A stretch of 64,000 nt of DNA from Diphasiastrum complanatum (GCA_029204225.1 CM055106.1:43871003-43935002); one strand, 5' to 3'; shown: positions 22,069-35,003, counted from the stretch's first letter. The notes: generated from the letters alone by a model not told the origin. Program-made: numbers and translations.

Positions 22069-22149
22069 TTAGGCTCATCCAAAGAGAGAAGGCAATACAA
22101 GCAAAATTGGCAAATCTCCAAATTGACTAAAAAAAACTCATAGATCTCT

Positions 22150-22330
22150 CATACATTGAAGAAGGAAATGAAAGTACATATAGAAACTCATGGAGATCCA
22201 AGCTTAATTCCTATTGGACCCCTTAAACATAGTCTCTCTAATCCTATTGGATGTGTGATGCAACATCCCTCACTTTTGATTGGACCCTTACAACACATCT
22301 CTCTCTTATGATTGGGCCCATTGACTTTTG
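22150..22330 (-). repeat. LTR-D-like fragment
   Basis: Contains four spaced copies of the TATTGGACC/ATTGGACCC word set characteristic of the D LTR front (48,480-48,620), in the same orientation. Too diverged for exact borders. Confidence 0.45.
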
Positions 22331-22389
22331 CCACCACATAGGGTGCATCCAGAAACACTTGTTACAATAGCACACAACGCGTCTGCATT

Positions 22390-23110
22390 CTATTGCTTCC
22401 ATGCCCAAAGCACTACTGGATTGGGTGGTATCAGAATCGATGCATCTTTAGTATCTGGGGTTGGTTGTGGCTCAGCCTCCAATCCTAGAATGTTCTCCAA
22501 TAATCCGTAGGAATCCAATATCACACATATTTTAAATTTCCACAAAGTATAGTTAGTTCCATCCAACTTTCCTTCTGAAAATGTTGGAGGACGTATAAGC
22601 ATACTTGTTTGAACAACAGCACCTTCTGAAGCCATCAAACTGCTTAGCTATGCACAAAACTTTCAGAACTCAAACAATCTCGCTCTAGCACCTAAGCTCT
22701 GATACCATATTAGAATTGATAATTGAATTCAGCATAGACAAGAGACAATAAACTCGAATATAAAAATTTGATAATTAAGCCAATACATAAGATGATGATG
22801 CTATCCAATCCATGCACCCTAGAGAAGGGCTTCAATGACGATCTCGAATAGACCCTCGACGACTGATCTACAATAAACAGAATGCTCTAACTAATGAGGA
22901 ATGCTTCTCAATGTGGTAGTTATATAGTGGCGACCACCATCAGAGAGAGCGAACAACCAAGAGTCAAAAAGGGATGCAAAACACCAAAAGTGTATTTTCA
23001 CATAAGGAGTCGGGAAGGCCAAATGATTTGCCAAGAATTGTGCAACAAATAGACCGCTCAAGAAGACAGAACTTCACAATTTCAAAATTTTCTATGGTCT
23101 CTTAAAATGT
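22390..23110 (-). mobile_element. Ty1/copia element C, LTR and gag start only (broken)
   Basis: The minus strand carries a gag N-terminus (22,638-22,430) with KLDGTNYTLWKFKICVILDS, a primer site at 22,707-22,696 (TGGTATCAGAGC) and, above 22,708, an LTR-like stretch whose outer end is uncertain. No pol is present. Confidence 0.7.
22696..22707 (-). promoter_or_regulatory. Primer-binding site of element C
   Basis: GCTCTGATACCA on the plus strand between gag leader and LTR. Confidence 0.75.
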
Positions 23111-23194
23111 TATGTTGAGCTACATGAGGTCCATGTCCTCCAAAGACTAAGGTTTAAAATTTTAAATATATATATCACTAGTCATAATGCCAAG

Positions 23195-23440
23195 TGTTTA
23201 GTTTTCCTTTTATCATGGAGGCAACTCCACGAGTAGAAATCTCATATAAAATTTAAAGTAGGTTTTTGTGAGCCTTCCCACCACAACTCTTATGTGGACA
23301 TCTAGTAAAGAATTGACACAACACATGGAAACTCTAACTAAATGTGCATGTAGAGAGCCAATGTATGGGTGTCACATGCCACATGCACATTCTAGAAAAT
23401 ATTGCATGTGTGTGGTAATATGTCCTCATTAGCTGTCACA
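23195..23440. repeat. Dispersed repeat, copy 1
   Basis: Shares GTGAGCCTTCCCACCACAACTC, ATGTGGACA and the CACATGCACAT / GCATGTG words with 41,385-41,610. No terminal inverted repeats or coding signal were seen; class unknown. Confidence 0.5.
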
Positions 23441-23600
23441 TGCAGATTCACTTAGCAAAAAAATCTAGAAAAACAAGGTTAAAAAAATGCAAAAGCAATA
23501 ATTTCCATGTGGTAATCTATCCTCATTAGCTGCCACATGCAAATTCACTTAGTAAAAAATCCAAAAAACAAGGTTAAAAAAATGCAAAAGCAATTATTTG
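23411..23600 (+). repeat. ~96 bp tandem duplication
   Basis: Two adjacent copies, each running from TGTGGTAAT through CCTCATTAGCTG and ending AAAAATGCAAAAGCAAT, with a few differences. Confidence 0.8.
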
Positions 23601-24110
23601 CGTTTGGCCCTTATGTAGAAAAGACAATAAAACAACTGCTGACAATGCCTTGGAAGAAATTAATAATGAAATCGACTCATTTTTTGAAGAAATTCAAGAT
23701 GTTTGTAATCAACGATAGGATGTTAATCCAGCTCATATGATGACGAAGCAAGAGATAAAGATGATGTCACCAGCACCCTCGCTCATGATAATTTCTGATC
23801 AAGTTGATGTTGTTCAGGAGGAAACTGAAGATGAAAAGATAGAGGAAGCCATGAAAGTACAAGCCCTAGATTCTGTACATAGATGTTAAGAAAAAAAAAA
23901 GGATCTAATGGAAGTAAGAGAAGATGATTTGATTGACATTGAGGATGATTTTGATGACGTAGTGAATCATATTTTGTAAAGCTAATAAAAACATTTTGGA
24001 TGGTCAAGATTTGAGCACTTATAAGATATTGTATTTTAAATAAACTAGACTTGGGCCACGTAAATAAAATAATGTAAAAAGGCTCAAAGCACAACTATTA
24101 AGGTTAGTGC
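23601..24110 (+). pseudogene. Degenerate acidic coding-like stretch
   Basis: Plus-strand frames give acidic text such as DNALEEINNEIDSFFEEIQD (about 23,639-23,700) and DLIDIEDDFDDVV (about 23,930-23,970), interrupted by stops. The composition suggests an old coding region, but no family was recognised. The minus-strand frame at 23,783-24,094 is probably its shadow. Confidence 0.3.
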
Positions 24111-24476
24111 TTTAAACATAATTTGGTTGTTGTATCACAAACATTAATGTGGTTGTAGCTACAAGAATGGACTTGGCAAGGTAATGAGTGGGATGCTATT
24201 AAGTAAGGCACTGGGCCTACCTTGCCTACATTCGTAAATAGCAAAAGATTGAACTAATTCCAGTTTTTTGCTCACACCTCATAGAATAAGATAGCACATG
24301 TGATTGTTTTTCACCTACGTCCCATTGAAATATAATAATAGGTAATAGCCAATGTAACAAGTGTTGATAATATAATCGCTCTTAAAGCAAATGGACTTGT
24401 GCAAGAGACCATCACATTTGTTATAACTAAAGAGTAGACACTTGTTGTAATTGTTTCTAGTCATATAATCTACTAT
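24111..24476. other. Unassigned DNA upstream of element G
   Basis: AT-rich. No LTR end or primer site was found immediately before the G gag, so the 5' end of G is unmarked. Confidence 0.4.
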
Positions 24477-26262
24477 TTGCATACACTCATCCTGAATTTC
24501 CAGATGGATTCACAATCACAATATGCTCTATTAGTAGACAAACTCGATGGTTCAAATTACCACTTATGGAAATTCAAGATGAGGGTAGTACTGATGGCCA
24601 AAGAGCTTTGGGAAATAGTCACTGGAACCGAACTACTTCCCAATGTCGATGAGCAAGCCATTTCCAAGTGGAAGCTCAGAGATGGCAAGGCTTTCGCCTT
24701 GATCACCCTTAGCATCTCCGACACACAGATTGGCCACATCAAACAAGCCCAATCTTCGAAAGAGACTTGAGATATATTGAACACACTATATGAAGTGAGG
24801 GATGTCACTTCAAAGCTGCATATGAGGAGAAAGTTCTTCTCTCAGAATGACAGAAGGTGATTCTGTTCAGAATCACATTAATAAATATATATTAGAGCAG
24901 GTAGCGACAATAGGCTTAGTGATCGAAGACTTTGACGTTGTAATGTTGTCCAGCCTGCCATCCTCATATGAAAACTGGGTGATGATGATTTTCACACACA
25001 GAAATTAAATTGTCTTGAGTCATAATCATGCTACTACAGGAGGGGACAAGAAGGAATGTAGCATCCTCGTCCTCCATCAACCACTCGCAAGCATTATTTT
25101 CGAAGAACACAAGGAAGCAACAGAAGAAGAAAGTTGTCTGACAAATCGACAACAATCAGAGCACTCACAGACCCAGAATCAACAACCTGCTCAGAACAAG
25201 AAAAGACTCTTTTGCAAGTAATGCAAGAGGATGAACGACGAAATCCAGGACTGTCGAATCTTGAAGTTCAACAATGACCAGTCAGATCAACTAGCTCATG
25301 CAGCAAGCATGAAGCAGAAGATCCAAGAAGAAGAAGACGGCGAGCAGGAAGTCTTCATGGTCAATTGGAGGAGTGGTTCCTCGACTATGGAACAACGCAA
25401 CACATGACAAGCCATCAAGAATGGTTCATCGACTATTCGACCTACAACACAAAGAAATTCATTCACCTTGAAGATAACAACTCACACAGAATTGAAGGTG
25501 AAGGTATTGTAAGACTGAATTTTCAAAATGGATTATCAAAGCTCATACCAAATATATTGTATGTCCCGAAGCTGGCTACAAATCTATTGTTGGTCAGTTG
25601 AATTACAGACTTAGAACATAAGGTAGAGTTTCACGTAGATTCCTGTCAGATACTTGATAAAGGCAAGCGGATTCTCGCATTCGGAAAGAGACAAGGATAT
25701 CTCTATAGGCTTAGTCATTGTAACTCTGTAATTGATTGTGTTTTAAGCAGTTCAGCATCTGTTAATAAAGGATTGATTTGGCATTATAGACTTGGTCACC
25801 TTAATCATATATCAATAGGTAACATGTCTAGACGTTCTTCAGTTCGTGATTTTAACTATTGAATTGTTGACCCTCCTCTTTGCCAAAGTTGTATCATAGG
25901 AAAGCAGGCAAGAAGGCCATTTAAGTCAAATCAAGAACATATATCTAAAGATTTCCTAGACATTGTACATACTGATATATGTGGCCTAATGCAAACACCA
26001 TCACTGCTTGGTGCTAAATTCTTTATTTCTTTTATAGATAACTATTCCAAAAGAACTGTTGTATATTTTTTGAAGCACAAAATTGAAGCTCTTCAAGAAA
26101 TACATAAAAAATGCTGAGTTGCAGACATGCAAGAAGATTAAAGCTCTCAAGAGTGACGACGACGGTGAATACATCTCAAATGAATTCAAAGACTATTGCT
26201 CAGCCAATGGCATCGAGCATTCACATTGTATTTTCCAACCATGCCCTTCTCGTTGTAATAGT
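24477..26262 (+). mobile_element. Ty1/copia element G, gag to integrase (broken)
   Basis: Gag starts at 24,504 (MDSQSQYALLVDKLDGSNYH). The protease region is near 25,365-25,600 (HLEDNNSHRIEGEG, ILYVPKLATNLL), GAG-pre-integrase near 25,780 (LIWHYRLGHLNHIS), and the integrase start near 25,960 (VHTDICGLMQTPSLLGAKFF). The integrase runs out near 26,262 and no reverse transcriptase or LTR follows. It is broken at many points and among the oldest copies here. The integrase text is closest to family E4. Confidence 0.8.
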
Positions 26263-27440
26263 ATTCCAACTTATAGCTTCCAACAAAATTGGGTAAGTAT
26301 TCGGATCGTGTCTTCTAAACGACCCGAAATAGTAATAATATCAAACTTGTTAATGCTGATGTTTATATCAGTTCATAGTATGATATTGTTTCTATAATAA
26401 CTTAGCATTTGAAATTTTAGTTCAAACTATCATACTAGGAGGTAAACAAAAAATATTCTCAAAATCTTAAAAATTGAGAGATTTCACCTTCTCTAGTTTT
26501 TTCATTGCATGCAAACTGATTTCACTACAGTAAATTTATTATTCTTTTAAAGTTCTGTTATAAACCTTTCCAAAATAGCCTTTAGTTTCTAAACAATTCC
26601 TTAGAATTAAGGACATACCTTTAACAAGTTAGTTCAAATTATAACAAACCGTTCGAAAAATTCACTAAAGGTTCTTTACGGTAATTCTCTTTTTGTAATT
26701 TATTGAGATTTCAATGTTTCTCACGTCAAAGTTCAGTGTACTTACTGCCTTCAGTTCCAAGGATAGTGCACACAGGTTAAGGGCCTTTCTTCAGCAGGTA
26801 GCCGGTTCCCTATTCTCCTCACTTTTGTTGGCCCCTTTCACTTTTTCCAGCATACAGTCAAAATTCTTCAAGAAGTGGGCACTCAGATCTTTCACAAGCA
26901 GCAGTCAACCTTCTGATCAGATTTCAGAGAACCGAAACATGCTTCAGGTTTGTGATGTCAGAAGCCCCACAAATTGAGATGGCAGCGATGGCCTCCATCG
27001 CGCGGCAGCAAGCAGAGTACTGCTTATCCAAAATCAACAGGGTGGTAGATTTCAGAGTAACAAAATGGCGCTCCTGATGGGATAGCAGCGATGGCCTCTC
27101 CTTCACGTTTTACTGAATTTCAGCGTAGACAGAGTCAGACCTCCATCGCTGTCCTGTATGGGATTGGGGAATGTCCGTTCTTCAAATCTCCCAGATTAAC
27201 AGGAATTTTTTCAGATCTTTCACAACCATTTCAGAACAGTAGAGTAGCAGGAAGTGCAGGTCGCTCTTCCAATATAGGATTTGGACAGCTGCGATTCACA
27301 CCAGATACTCTTCTCATTCAAGTATGGTATATGCAGACAGAACCGCAACCCTCCATTCATAGTCCAGTAATGCATGAGCATTAATAATTCACATCAGATT
27401 GGTACAGTCAGAGATTAACAACAGAGTACAGTCTACCCTC
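26263..27440. other. Unassigned DNA
   Basis: No supported gene. GATGGCAGCGATGGCCTCC (about 26,981) recurs in altered form at about 27,082, and ACAGTCAGAG-type words recur, hinting at a decayed repeat. Short frames at 26,714-26,977 and 27,091-27,384 have no recognised motif. Confidence 0.35.
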
Positions 27441-28259
27441 CTTAATTGTTATGGCTTGGGAGTAAAAAAAGAATAACATGATACCATTGACAGCTCAAAA
27501 ATTAACATTTACAAAGGTAACAATAAGCCAAGGTAAAAATGAATGAATTAACATTTATAAAAACAATGTGACCTTTGACAAAAAAATAAAAAAAAATAAG
27601 CTCATGACTGTGGTGAAGGCGTGATGAAGGCATCTGATGGAAAACGTGAAGGGAGGAGTCGTTGAAGTGTGAAGTCTAAAGATCAAATGTGTGTTGAAAG
27701 GGCCGCTGTAGTGAAGCTGCATTTCAACTTTGATGAAAGGCCACTGTTGTTTTTGAGTGATGAAAAGGCCTATTATAAACTTTCTTGAGCTTTAAAGAGG
27801 GCAACAGGGCGGGCAGTAGGGTGCAACCATTGAGCACATATGGTGACAATAACATTTATCCAAGGCAATTTAATGAAGAAGGGAGTATCAGAAATTTAAC
27901 ACATAACACATAACATATATCCTTTGTAAAATAGCAGAGAGTAAAAATTTTGTAACATATAAAGCATTTTAACACATGGAGGTAACAATTAAGAAGGGTA
28001 GACTGTAATATTGCGCCTCACTGAAGATTCAGTACTTATTCAGTTTGCAACAGTAAATGAGTCTAAAAATTTCCACAAATCTTCATCGAATGTTTCCCAA
28101 CAGAGTCCATGTTGTTTCAACAGGACTTCAAACAAAGAATACCTATCAAACATTGACTGAAAGCACTTCGTTCTTGTAACATTTACCATCTTATTGTAAT
28201 AAGTTTGAGTTTCACAAATACTCAGAACGGTCACTTGTGGATGGTTGTGGATGGAAAGG
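27441..28259. other. Unassigned AT-rich DNA
   Basis: Direct echo AACATTTA(C/T)AAA at about 27,505 and 27,549; otherwise nothing recognisable on either strand. Confidence 0.35.
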
Positions 28260-28520
28260 AGCTTTAGTGTGAGCGGGCAGCTCAAGCTGTTCGGGCAGCA
28301 TGAGCGCTACCCGGGACCCTTTTCTTTTAAATTTTCCTTCATGTTTTTTTTCGGGCAGCGGTTGTGCTAAGACTGCTGTCCCATGGGCAGCCTGATTCCG
28401 CCCAGAAAAAAACTTCATATTTTTTCAAATTTCCCTCCCTCCCCTTTGCCCACCTGCCCAAAACCCCGGCCTGCCCGCCAAAACGCCTGCCCGCCCGCAC
28501 ACTTGCGGGCTCACATCGTT
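28260..28520. other. GC-rich patch with GGGCAG/CTGCCC words
   Basis: Repeated GGGCAGC, CTGCCC and GCCCGCC words in both senses (for example 28,275, 28,297, 28,357, 28,384, 28,452, 28,470-28,495). It stands out from the AT-rich flanks. A minus-strand frame across it (28,212-28,418) shows no known motif. Function unknown. Confidence 0.45.
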
Positions 28521-28830
28521 AGTTCTTATCAGAAGGATGAGCGAACTGACGGCTCACACATTCAAGGACAGTGGCTCTTCTCTCCTCCTTGCAAATGCAA
28601 ATGAATCATGCTTATCTGCGCTCCTTCATGCCTTGTTCTCTTTGTGCAAGAACAAACGAAGAGCCACTTCTTCATAACCAAACTTCATTGAAGAAACATC
28701 ATGTTTTTATTAATAAAAGATGGGGAAACCCATCGGAGTACAAAGGAATGCATGTAGAAAGTGTAAAGGCCATAAGGCAAATTGAGATACTGTACATCAA
28801 CTATAACAAAGCAACAATCTCACAGAGTAT
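28521..28830. other. Unassigned DNA
   Basis: Nothing recognisable apart from short frames without motifs. Confidence 0.35.
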
Positions 28831-29430
28831 CTACATTAAGCCTACTGCTTGATGTAAGTCGCTAGTTAAGACAATTGGAAGTTTAGGTAGTGCAGGAAGC
28901 TGTGAAGCAGCCGTACCAGCAACTATGGCACGTTGAAGTACTGCAAGTGCCTGAGTGCATTGTAAAGTGATAGAAACTCGTTGACGATAATAAGCCGTAA
29001 TGATAGATAAAGGGGAGGCACCACGTCCTTGGAGACTGCAAATCCTGCACAAGATGATAGAAAATCATCGAATTTCTTATGCAGACACCCATATGTTTCC
29101 AAGGCAAAAGGAATAAGTCTTCTCCAAGAGTGCGCTGTGAATAATCTCGCTCTTTATCTTGAGTTGCATGAGAAGCAACGACACCTTGAGTAGTTGAAGC
29201 ACGACGAAGGAGGTCTGGCCACGAAGGATCAGCAACAACAACATCCCCAAGCGTGCGAATCCCCTCGTGCGAAAGAACGAGATCAACTCGACGCCGAGGT
29301 GACTGTGAATTAGACACAGGCAAGATGTGGGTTTGCTCTCCGACAACATGAAAGCCGCACCAATAGATGCCAATCCGTCACGAATGGAATCATGAGTCGC
29401 AATGTGCGCTCTCCGCCAGAAGGGCAACAC
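28831..29430 (-). pseudogene. Decayed protein remnant, uncharacterised plant repeat-borne family
   Basis: Three overlapping minus-strand frames carry consecutive conserved-looking blocks. These are FWRRAHIATHDSIRDGLASI (about 29,415-29,360), then RRRVDLVLSHEGIRTLGDVV (about 29,290-29,230) with ADPSWPDLLRRAS, and then AYYRQRVSITLQCTQALAVL (about 28,995-28,940). From memory these blocks resemble the C-terminal part of a reverse-transcriptase-associated family found scattered in plant genomes; that recall is unverified. The blocks lie in different frames, so this is a dead copy with about two or three breaks. Confidence 0.45.
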
Positions 29431-29845
29431 ATTGAGATTAGTGCCAATAGAATCAAAATCCTTTTTGAAGCAGTGATTTTTTAGAGGTTTAAAGGTTTCT
29501 TAAGGCACACAAGAAACATTATCTATGGAGTGAAAATGACTACTTAATTCAGATTCATAATATGTCTGTAGACAAGAAATATTCTACTTGCTAAATGTAG
29601 AGCAAAATTCTAGAAGCTCCAACTCAAGTACAACATGTAGTTATTTCTCTGGATATTTTTCCATTGAAACTTAGAATAAATGAAAGATTGTGATCAATCT
29701 AATATGAGATCAAATCTTTTGAAATATGGAGCCATCTCCAATATTATAGAAACTTGTGAATGAAGGGTCCACCCACCCTTTGTTGTCTTGTTACTCGTAG
29801 AAATTTTAAAAAGCTATTTTACAATCAAAATCTTGCATAGATCTT
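29431..29845. other. Unassigned left flank of the A2/A3 composite
   Basis: No gene or repeat recognised. Its last bases, TCTTCATGC, contain the left copy of the target duplication. Confidence 0.45.
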
Positions 29846-29850
29846 CATGC
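29846..29850. repeat. Target-site duplication CATGC, left
   Basis: CATGC immediately precedes TGTTAAAAATTC. The same five bases follow the last LTR at 40,447-40,451. Confidence 0.85.
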
Positions 29851-30533
29851 TGTTAAAAATTCACAATTCTAGCTTGACTAGTTTTGGTCATATGACTTGT
29901 AAATAGTTAGATGGTCATGATGTGGCTTGTCACACGTGCCAAATAGCATAGGATTCCATTCATAAGGATGTTCTCAAGTAGACCTAAGTGTTAGAACCTT
30001 TGGAATGAGTCCAAATTATGCTTAGATACAAGGGAGAAAAAATAGGAGCTATTTTTGGTAATTTTTGCATTGTTGAGGGATCTCCAAGATTCCAACCTTA
30101 ACTTGCTAGGGATGAAAGATCCACCAAAATTATCATTAGGCATAGGTTTAGGGCTACTCATACCTGCCCAAAACCGTGATGGATCATGTATATATAGGTG
30201 ATGATATCTCACCAAAATCAATCAAGCAATTTCATGATTTTTTCTCTCATAATGGTGCAATTGCTCTCTATGTTCATAATTGTTTGAGTACTTGTGATTA
30301 CTAACGATTATAGGATTGAATGTAGGTCTGGTGTATAGTACTCAGACTGTGGGAGGCCGTACTTTCACACGTGTGAAGTCTTCTTCAAGGATTTGGGCCA
30401 TTTAGTGAGGTTCAAGCATAGATTTTTGATGGATTTTGATGGTTCAACTTGTGCTAATCTTATGAAATCATAATCTATTGTTTCCCTCATCATTTCAAGT
30501 GTTTTAGGATCCTTATTTGCTGTAATTTTTACA
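29851..30533 (+). repeat. LTR-A, left outer copy
   Basis: 683 bp, TGTTAAAA...TTTTTACA, followed by the primer-site variant TGGTATCAGATC at 30,534. The 76-residue minus-strand frame inside it recurs in every LTR-A and is not a separate gene. Confidence 0.95.
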
Positions 30534-31344
30534 TGGTATCAGATCCTAAAGGCTGAAATGAGCTAAATCCTTGGTTTTCATTCAATTTGATCACAATTTT
30601 TGATCTAAATCTTGTGTAGATTGGATCTTAGCATCTAGTATTGATTCTAGAACTCAAAGTGAGTCAAATACATTGGAGATTGGTGTTGTGTGACTTCATT
30701 TGCAGGTGTTTAGGTGTCTAAAACCAGAGGCAAAGTTGAATTCAATTCACATTACCAAGATAGCAAGTTTTGCTTGCTCCAAGCATTGATTTCTAAGCAA
30801 GTTTTGGAGGTGATTTCATAGAGGAGGCTTTCTAGCATTCAAGGAGAGGTAAGATCAGAGTTTTGGGGACTCTTCAAGGCTGTTCTAAGGTGTAGTAGAC
30901 ACCTCCTAAAGTGATTTAGGTTCAGTCCAACCATTGCTTGACTTATGCACCAAATTAGATCAATTTTTCATCAATTTTGATCATTTTTTGCTTGTGATTG
31001 GATAGTAGATTGTGTTGCATCCTCATTAAGTTCCATTTAGATCTTTTACAAGTGATTTTGAAAGTATATTAGGTTGCTGAAATTCACTCTTGATCAGATC
31101 ATTTGGAAGCTTTAATGTTCTTTATAGAAAGAGGGGCAATTCTACTAGTATTGTCTACTTCAATCAAGCAAGTGCATTGTTTCTAGTATTCTATGATTTG
31201 ATTTTGTTAGAGATCATTCTTAGATCTTTATAGGAAGTCTTTTACTGATCTTTTCAGGTACCTAAGAAGTGGGATAAGGTAGACCTTCAATCAAATCAAT
31301 AGAAGTAACCTTCATTTGTGTCAAGTCCTTGATTAGGAGACTAC

Positions 31345-34340
31345 ATGGCATCTATAAATGCATATCTTTTGGATACTAATGAAAGGCTCAACAAAACTAA
31401 CTATTCCATATGGAAAGTTAGAATGGAATCTATCATGATCATGCAAGATCTGATGGAAATTGTAAATGGTAAGGAGGGTGAACCTATTCATCCTCAAGAA
31501 AAAGTCAAATACATCAAGAGGTGCAATGTTGCACTACATTGCATAAAAATGAATGTTGCAAATGAACTCTTAAGAGAGGTAGGAGATTGCACTTCATCTC
31601 AAGATGCTTGGGAGACTTTGCAAAAGGTCTATGAATCCAAGAACCAAACTAGAATGTTAGCTTTGAAGAATCGAATCTATAGAAGCTATCAAAAGAAAGG
31701 AGAGAGTGCACATACTTTTGTCCTAAGAGTAAAGGAATTGAACAAAGAGCTAGCCTTTATAGGTGACCCTATCAAGGATGAAGCGCTTGTTCAGCTCATA
31801 TTGAATGGACAAAGCTTTGAATTTGACAATTTGGTTCAGGGATATGCAATTATGGGTAAGCTACCCATACTTGAAGAACTCCAAGGCACACTCATGGCCG
31901 AGGAATCAAGAAGGAGCCAAATGCAAGAGAGGATGGATAGGCTTTCCATCCAAGGTGGAGATGACCAAGCTCTCTTCACCAAAGGCAAAGGCAAGTCCAA
32001 AGGCAAAGGATCAACATTCAAGAAGTCTACAAAACTTGAGGATCAAGAAGGACCCCCAAAGGCATCTCCATCAACCACCAAAGTCAAGAAGGACAAATCA
32101 AAGGTGAAGTGCTACTATTGTAGCAAGATGGGGCATTATGGCTCGGAATGCTTCAAGAGGAAGCAAGATCAAAGCCAAGCCAACATGAGCAAAGAGGAGG
32201 AGGAGGAGAGTTCACATGAGGACTCTCTCATGATGTCCATATTTTCTTCAACAAGCTTCAAAGGAGAAGATCCTTGGTGGATTGACTCGGGTGCTAGTTC
32301 ACACATGACTATTAAAAGGGAGTTTTTCTCTTCTCTCTTATCTTATGATGGACCTATAAAGTCTATCTATACAGCAAATGATGAAGCTTGTAAGATTGAA
32401 GGAGTTGGTAGCATTCCCCTTTGCTTAGGATCTTCCAAAAAGATCAACATAGAAGGTGTTTTGTACATTCCTACAATAACAAAGAATCTACTAAGTGTTG
32501 GCCAAATGGTAGACAATGGTTTCAATGTTGACTTTGCTTCAAATGAATGTTTCATCAAGAAGAAGGGTAAGATAGTGGCTAAGGGCACTAGACTTGGCAA
32601 ACTTTATAAGCTGGATGCATTTGTGGATACTAATGTTGTCATGTTGGCCGAGAAGAGCAAGATATCTACTTTTACTTTATGGCACAAAAGACTTGGACAT
32701 GTCAACTCGGGTTCCATGGAGGCTATGATCAAGGAGGAGTATGCTTTAGGCCTGCCAAGGTCTATTGGGAAGGAAGACAAGGTTTGTGAAGCTTGTGCCT
32801 TATCCAAGGCACATAAGAAGGTGTTTCCTAACTCCATCACAAAGTCATCTCATCCTCTTGAACTCATACACTCGGATGTCCACATTGCTAGCACCAAATC
32901 TAATGGAGGTTCATCCATGTTTTTAACCTTCATTGATGACTACTCAAGATATTGTTGGGTGTTCTTACTTTCCTTCAAGTCTCAAGTTTTTGATACTTTT
33001 GTAAAGTTCAAGTTGTTTGTGGAAAAGCATCATAATCATATCATCAAGATTCTTAGAAGTGACAATGGTGGAGAATTCATCTCCAATGAGTTCAAGGCCT
33101 TTTGTGAGGAGGAAGGGATCAAGAAAGAGACTTATTGTCCTTACACTCCTCAACAAAATGGAGTTGCTGAAAGAAGGAATAGAACATTATGTGAATGTTC
33201 TAAGGCTTTAAGATTAGATGCTTGTTTGCCCAAATCCTTTTGGGGTGAGTCTCTTGTATGTGCAAACTACTTGATGAATAGGGTGTCTTGCAAAGCAATT
33301 GAAGGCAAAACTCCTTATGAGATGTTGTATGGAAAGAAACTTAATCTTAATCACTTGAAAGTTTTTGGGTGTATATGTTATGTGCATGTGCCATTGGAAA
33401 CAAGAACCAAGCAGGATCCATCTTCCACAAGAGGGATCATGCTTGGATATGCAAGCTCAAGCAAGGGCTACAAAGTCTATCTCCCATCCTTGAACAAATT
33501 TGTTGTTTCAAGGGATGTCATCTTTGATGAACATCATATGCATATACTTGAAGAAGGCTCAAGTGCTCCAACAATCAAGAAGAAGCTGGCCGAGGAGCAA
33601 GATCTTGGTTTTGAGGAGGAGCTCATGGAGGAGCAAGCACCAAACCCACCTATCACACCAAGGAGATCTTCAAGGGCAAAAGTGGAGCCATCAAGGCTCA
33701 CATATCAAGGCAAAGGACAGCAAGTTGAGGGTATCTCATCCACTTCTTATGCTTTATCTAGTTTTGAAGAACCGTCTAATGTTGAAGATGCATTGAACTC
33801 CAAAGAATGGTATAAAGCTATGTTGGATGAGTATGATGCCTTGATTGAGAATGAAACTTGGTTGCTTGTTGAGAGACCTCAAAGGAATGTAATAGGATGC
33901 AAGTGGGTCTTCAAGATTAAGTTGAATGCAAATGGGAGTGTTAACAAACATAAAGCAAGATTAGTTGCAAAAGGTTATGCTCAAGAGAGAGGGATAGACT
34001 ATGAGGAAACTTTTGCACCCGTGGCCAAGATGGTCACAATAAGACTAATCATTGCACTTGCATCACATTTTGGATGGATCCTATGTCAAATGGATGTCTC
34101 TAATGCTTTCTTGAATGGTTTTGAGGAAGAGGATATCTATATGGAGCAGCCACAAGGGCTCATCAAGCATGGAATGGAGAACAAAGTATGCCATCTCCAA
34201 AGAAGCATCTATGGCTTGAAGCAAGCCTCGAGATCTTGGAATTCAAGACTACATTGCTATCTTATTTCACTTTCTTTTGTTCAAAGTGAATATGATCCTA
34301 CTCTTTACATTAAGTTTGATGATGTTGGTATTGTCGATTG
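31345..34340 (+). pseudogene. Copia gag-pol of A2, 3' part absent
   Basis: Starts MASINAYLLDTNERLNKTNY. It shows the zinc knuckle CYYCSKMGHYGSEC, protease DSGASSHMT, GAG-pre-integrase LWHKRLGHVNSGSM, integrase RSDNGGEF and PQQNGVAERRNRT, and the first part of reverse transcriptase (CKWVFKIKLN, VSNAFLNGFEEEDIYMEQP, YGLKQASRSWNSRL). It is close to A1 and A3 at nearly every residue. The interior ends before the reverse transcriptase core is complete, and the middle LTR follows. Confidence 0.9.
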
Positions 34341-34345
34341 TCGGG

Positions 34346-34991
34346 TGTTAAAAATTCACAATTCTAGCTTGACTAGTTTTGGTCATATGACTTGTAAATA
34401 GTTTGCATAGGATTTCATTCATAAGGATGTTCTCAAGTAGACCTAAGTGTTAGAACCTTTGGAATGAGTCCAAATTATGCTTAGATACAAGGGAGAAAAA
34501 ATAGGAGCTATTTTTGGTAATTTTTGCATTGTTGAGGGATCTCCAAGATTCCAACCCTGACTTGGTAGGGATGAAAGATCCACCAAAATTAGCATAAGGG
34601 ATAGGTTTAGGGCTACTCATACCTGCCCAAAACCGTGATGGATCATGTATATATAGGTGATGATATCTCACCAAAATCAATCAAGCAATTTCATGATTTT
34701 TCTCTCATAATGGTGCAATTGCTCTCTATGTTCATAATTGTTTGAGTACTTGTGATTACTAATGATTATAGGATTGAATGTAGGTCTGGTGTACAGTACT
34801 CAGACTGTGGGAGGCCGTAATTTCACACGTGTGAAGCCTTCTTCAAGGATTTGGGCCATTTAGTGAGGTTCAAGCATAGATTTTTGATGGATTTTGATGG
34901 TTCAACTTGTGCTAATCTTATGAAATCATAATCTATTGTTTCCCTCATCATTTCAAGTGTTTTAGGATCCTTATTTGCTGTAATTTTTACA
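34346..34991 (+). repeat. LTR-A, middle copy
   Basis: Begins TGTTAAAAATTC and ends TTTTTACA; 646 bp, somewhat shorter than the outer copies. It serves both as the downstream LTR of A2 and as the 5' LTR of A3. Confidence 0.9.
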
Positions 34992-35003
34992 TGGTATCAG
35001 AGC
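34992..35003 (+). promoter_or_regulatory. Primer-binding site of A3
   Basis: TGGTATCAGAGC directly after the middle LTR. Confidence 0.9.

Noticed and set aside
29991-30221. A 76-residue frame found at several places (also 382-612, 34,450-34,680, 39,904-40,134)
   Set aside because: It lies antisense inside LTR-A in every case and recurs only because the LTR does.
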